From the NCBI RefSeq assembly GCF_026020075.1, contig NZ_CP102772.1:1984001-2048000 (forward strand): a stretch of DNA of 64,000 nt, read 5' to 3'. The translations under genes and the position numbers were made by a program. The DNA is from Bosea sp. NBC_00550 (GTDB taxonomy: Bacteria > Pseudomonadota > Alphaproteobacteria > Rhizobiales > Beijerinckiaceae). Numbering within the stretch: position 1 is the first letter of the stretch; every line of letters starts with the position of its first letter. Of the stretch, positions 63,701-64,000 are shown piece after piece. Below the pieces are notes generated by a model. It made no database searches and had not been told where the DNA came from. It saw only the letters and a program-made list of their open reading frames with translations.

Positions 63701-64000
63701 CCATCGAGCTCGACGCCGACACGACCCTGCCCCGATGGCAGAACCAGCGAACCGTCGAAATTGAGCTGCAGATCCTCGCCGGTCAGGAAGGCCTTGGTGC
63801 GCAGCCGGCCGCCTTCTTCCAGCTCGCCCGTGGTCACGCGCAGCGAGGCGCCGGCCACCTCGCCCTCGAAGCGCCAGGGACCGGCGAGGCTGACCGCGGA
63901 CACCTCGGCGGCGATGGGCGAAAGCGAGACCGCCGGCTTGCCGGGCTCCCGCCAGATCAGGGCCGAGCGGCCGATCCGCAGGCGGTCGAGCCGCGCCTCG
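60799..64000 (-). CDS. AsmA-family protein, C-terminal part (open at right edge)
   Basis: The reading frame is still open at the window edge, so the N-terminus is missing; about 1066 residues are visible. Repeated beta-helical blocks of the AsmA type (SLALRARRLDADALMAAL, ASVRVAGALAGASGSISADG, GSGETPARLIAGLSGAGSLAL, with DARLARFD near 735) fit a large periplasmic lipid-transport/outer-membrane-assembly protein. The last 170 residues are unusual: a charged helical segment rich in Glu and Arg (REMRENERKLNEF, EEERRLAEEKRQEE) and then a Pro-rich end. Convergent with the RHH gene unit. Confidence 0.85.
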   Translation of the reverse strand, partial: EARLDRLRIGRSALIWREPGKPAVSLSPIAAEVSAVSLAGPWRFEGEVAGASLRVTTGELEEGGRLRTKAFLTGEDLQLNFDGSLVLPSGQGRVGVELDGAFGLSPGGAVALSGRVKGGSRQLDLAGLTLDLAGGAARLEGEGQYLPGTGAGSLALRARRLDADALMAALAERQGFERALQGLPGTVDVGLDLDQVIWRGEDFSGFALRGRLHDGGLSDASASVRVAGALAGASGSISADGASGRINLKAEDARRVALVLARAGLDPALADFVAGFGRIDADALGSWAGERATFQRLLVVGSSGLRLDASGEAGPARLAAKATVSGLALDALPPGASLGGLFRQRDIALDLTLANARFRNAPPGSASLDLRREGDIWRLSRLSVDGFGGVSVTGAGSLLAEGGEITGRVRAPRFETLTALAGPLLPEAATQALIRAGEGLARLDASFRLTRAASGETALSAEGAAAAGKLTISGLLDRAGNWSRANLGFDLADRRQAFTALGLPTPMQGGAGRLALELGQGRAVGSLTGPGLSIVVEDGASGPQLSVQAEGPGQILAEGPARLLPDGILDAHARLEVTSEAVKLDAIRANLGGMAASGVLTLPREGRYTGRIAIPSADLRQLIAASLGPTPPSPGSIWSTARFGRVAGLPDLDIAVEAGSLAAFDGGTIRNASFALRSDQDGLRVDDIRGAFGGGQMAGRLSLRRDGGLAQLNGRLSVMAIDLGDLTKGAVGGKASGQIEFGGSGETPARLIAGLSGAGSLALSDARLARFDPSAYARVIASTGEDASESDASRLQDRIAAALDRDAWALGDVSLPFTLAGGLVRLQPFSFERNGLRAEASGAVDLRALNADLRLGLKPLGALPKGWPGDAPQIGVAWRGPLSNLRRENDVSALSNTVAARALAREIERVEAFEADARERAIHARRLRAEREMRENERKLNEFVKAEEERRLAEEKRQEEARRVEEQRRQAEEKRAEDVRRVEQARAEVEARRRADAEERARAAAERAAAQSAPPQPQPGPLVLPGAPRSSSPEGAVQPPTGGTAPQLPPPFQIAPVPQPRNVPLN

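Overview
The window looks like a chromosomal segment of a high-GC alphaproteobacterium of the order Hyphomicrobiales, and Bosea-like organisms are my best guess. The supporting signs are a circularly permuted two-piece tmRNA gene next to an SspB-type ClpXP adaptor, a folA/thyA/hflK/hflC/degP block, a BCAA block (ilvB, ilvN, ilvC), DUF4169 and DUF2065 proteins, succinoglycan-type exo/prs genes, and several families of dispersed palindromes. The genus is inferred; the class is well supported.

Region 1 (about 1-24.2 kb) is an accessory exopolysaccharide (EPS) locus. It holds an ExoY-like priming sugar transferase, an ExoA-like GT2 enzyme, a giant RTX/GH16 glycanase (ExsH-like) with an exact internal 963-bp duplication, two translationally coupled Gfo/Idh/MocA oxidoreductases, a small coiled-coil protein and a Wzz/GNVR co-polymerase without a kinase domain. 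A minus-strand operon follows (Wzy-like polymerase, GH26-like hydrolase, two GT4 enzymes, Wzx-like flippase). The locus ends with a type I secretion ABC transporter and HlyD adaptor (PrsD/PrsE-like), which probably export the RTX glycanase. Relics of IS5, IS110 and IS3 elements lie at 2.7-3.6 kb and an IS5 3' relic at 20.7 kb, so this locus has been rearranged. At 24.4-25.2 kb an IS6-family relic abuts a frameshifted DNA ligase D relic, marking the edge of the accessory region.

Region 2 (about 25.3-39.6 kb) holds ordinary housekeeping and environmental genes. They include a NUDIX hydrolase coupled to a PhzF-family enzyme, an endonuclease/exonuclease/phosphatase protein, pdxY, a SnoaL-like protein, an HWE histidine kinase, an orphan NitT/TauT-type binding protein, a bestrophin-like membrane protein and an HxlR regulator. 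These are followed by a palindrome and a methyltransferase, a cupin, a NitT/TauT-type permease and ATPase, a DedA protein, a secreted helix-hairpin-helix protein and very small membrane proteins.

Region 3 (about 39.9-46.7 kb) is the branched-chain amino acid block. ilvC sits directly behind a TetR-family regulator with its own palindromic operator. ilvN is grouped with a GST and an Asp/Glu racemase homologue. ilvB is preceded by an 11-residue leader peptide rich in Leu, Ile and Val and by a terminator, which is a classical attenuator layout.

Region 4 (about 46.9-64 kb) contains core genes: a diguanylate cyclase, miaA and serB in a head-to-head pair, a degP-type protease, hflC/hflK, folA, a GNAT protein, thyA, two PepSY-domain proteins, tmRNA, sspB, fumC, DUF4169 and ribbon-helix-helix genes, and the C-terminal part of an AsmA-family protein that runs off the right edge.

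No CRISPR array, rRNA or tRNA gene was seen.
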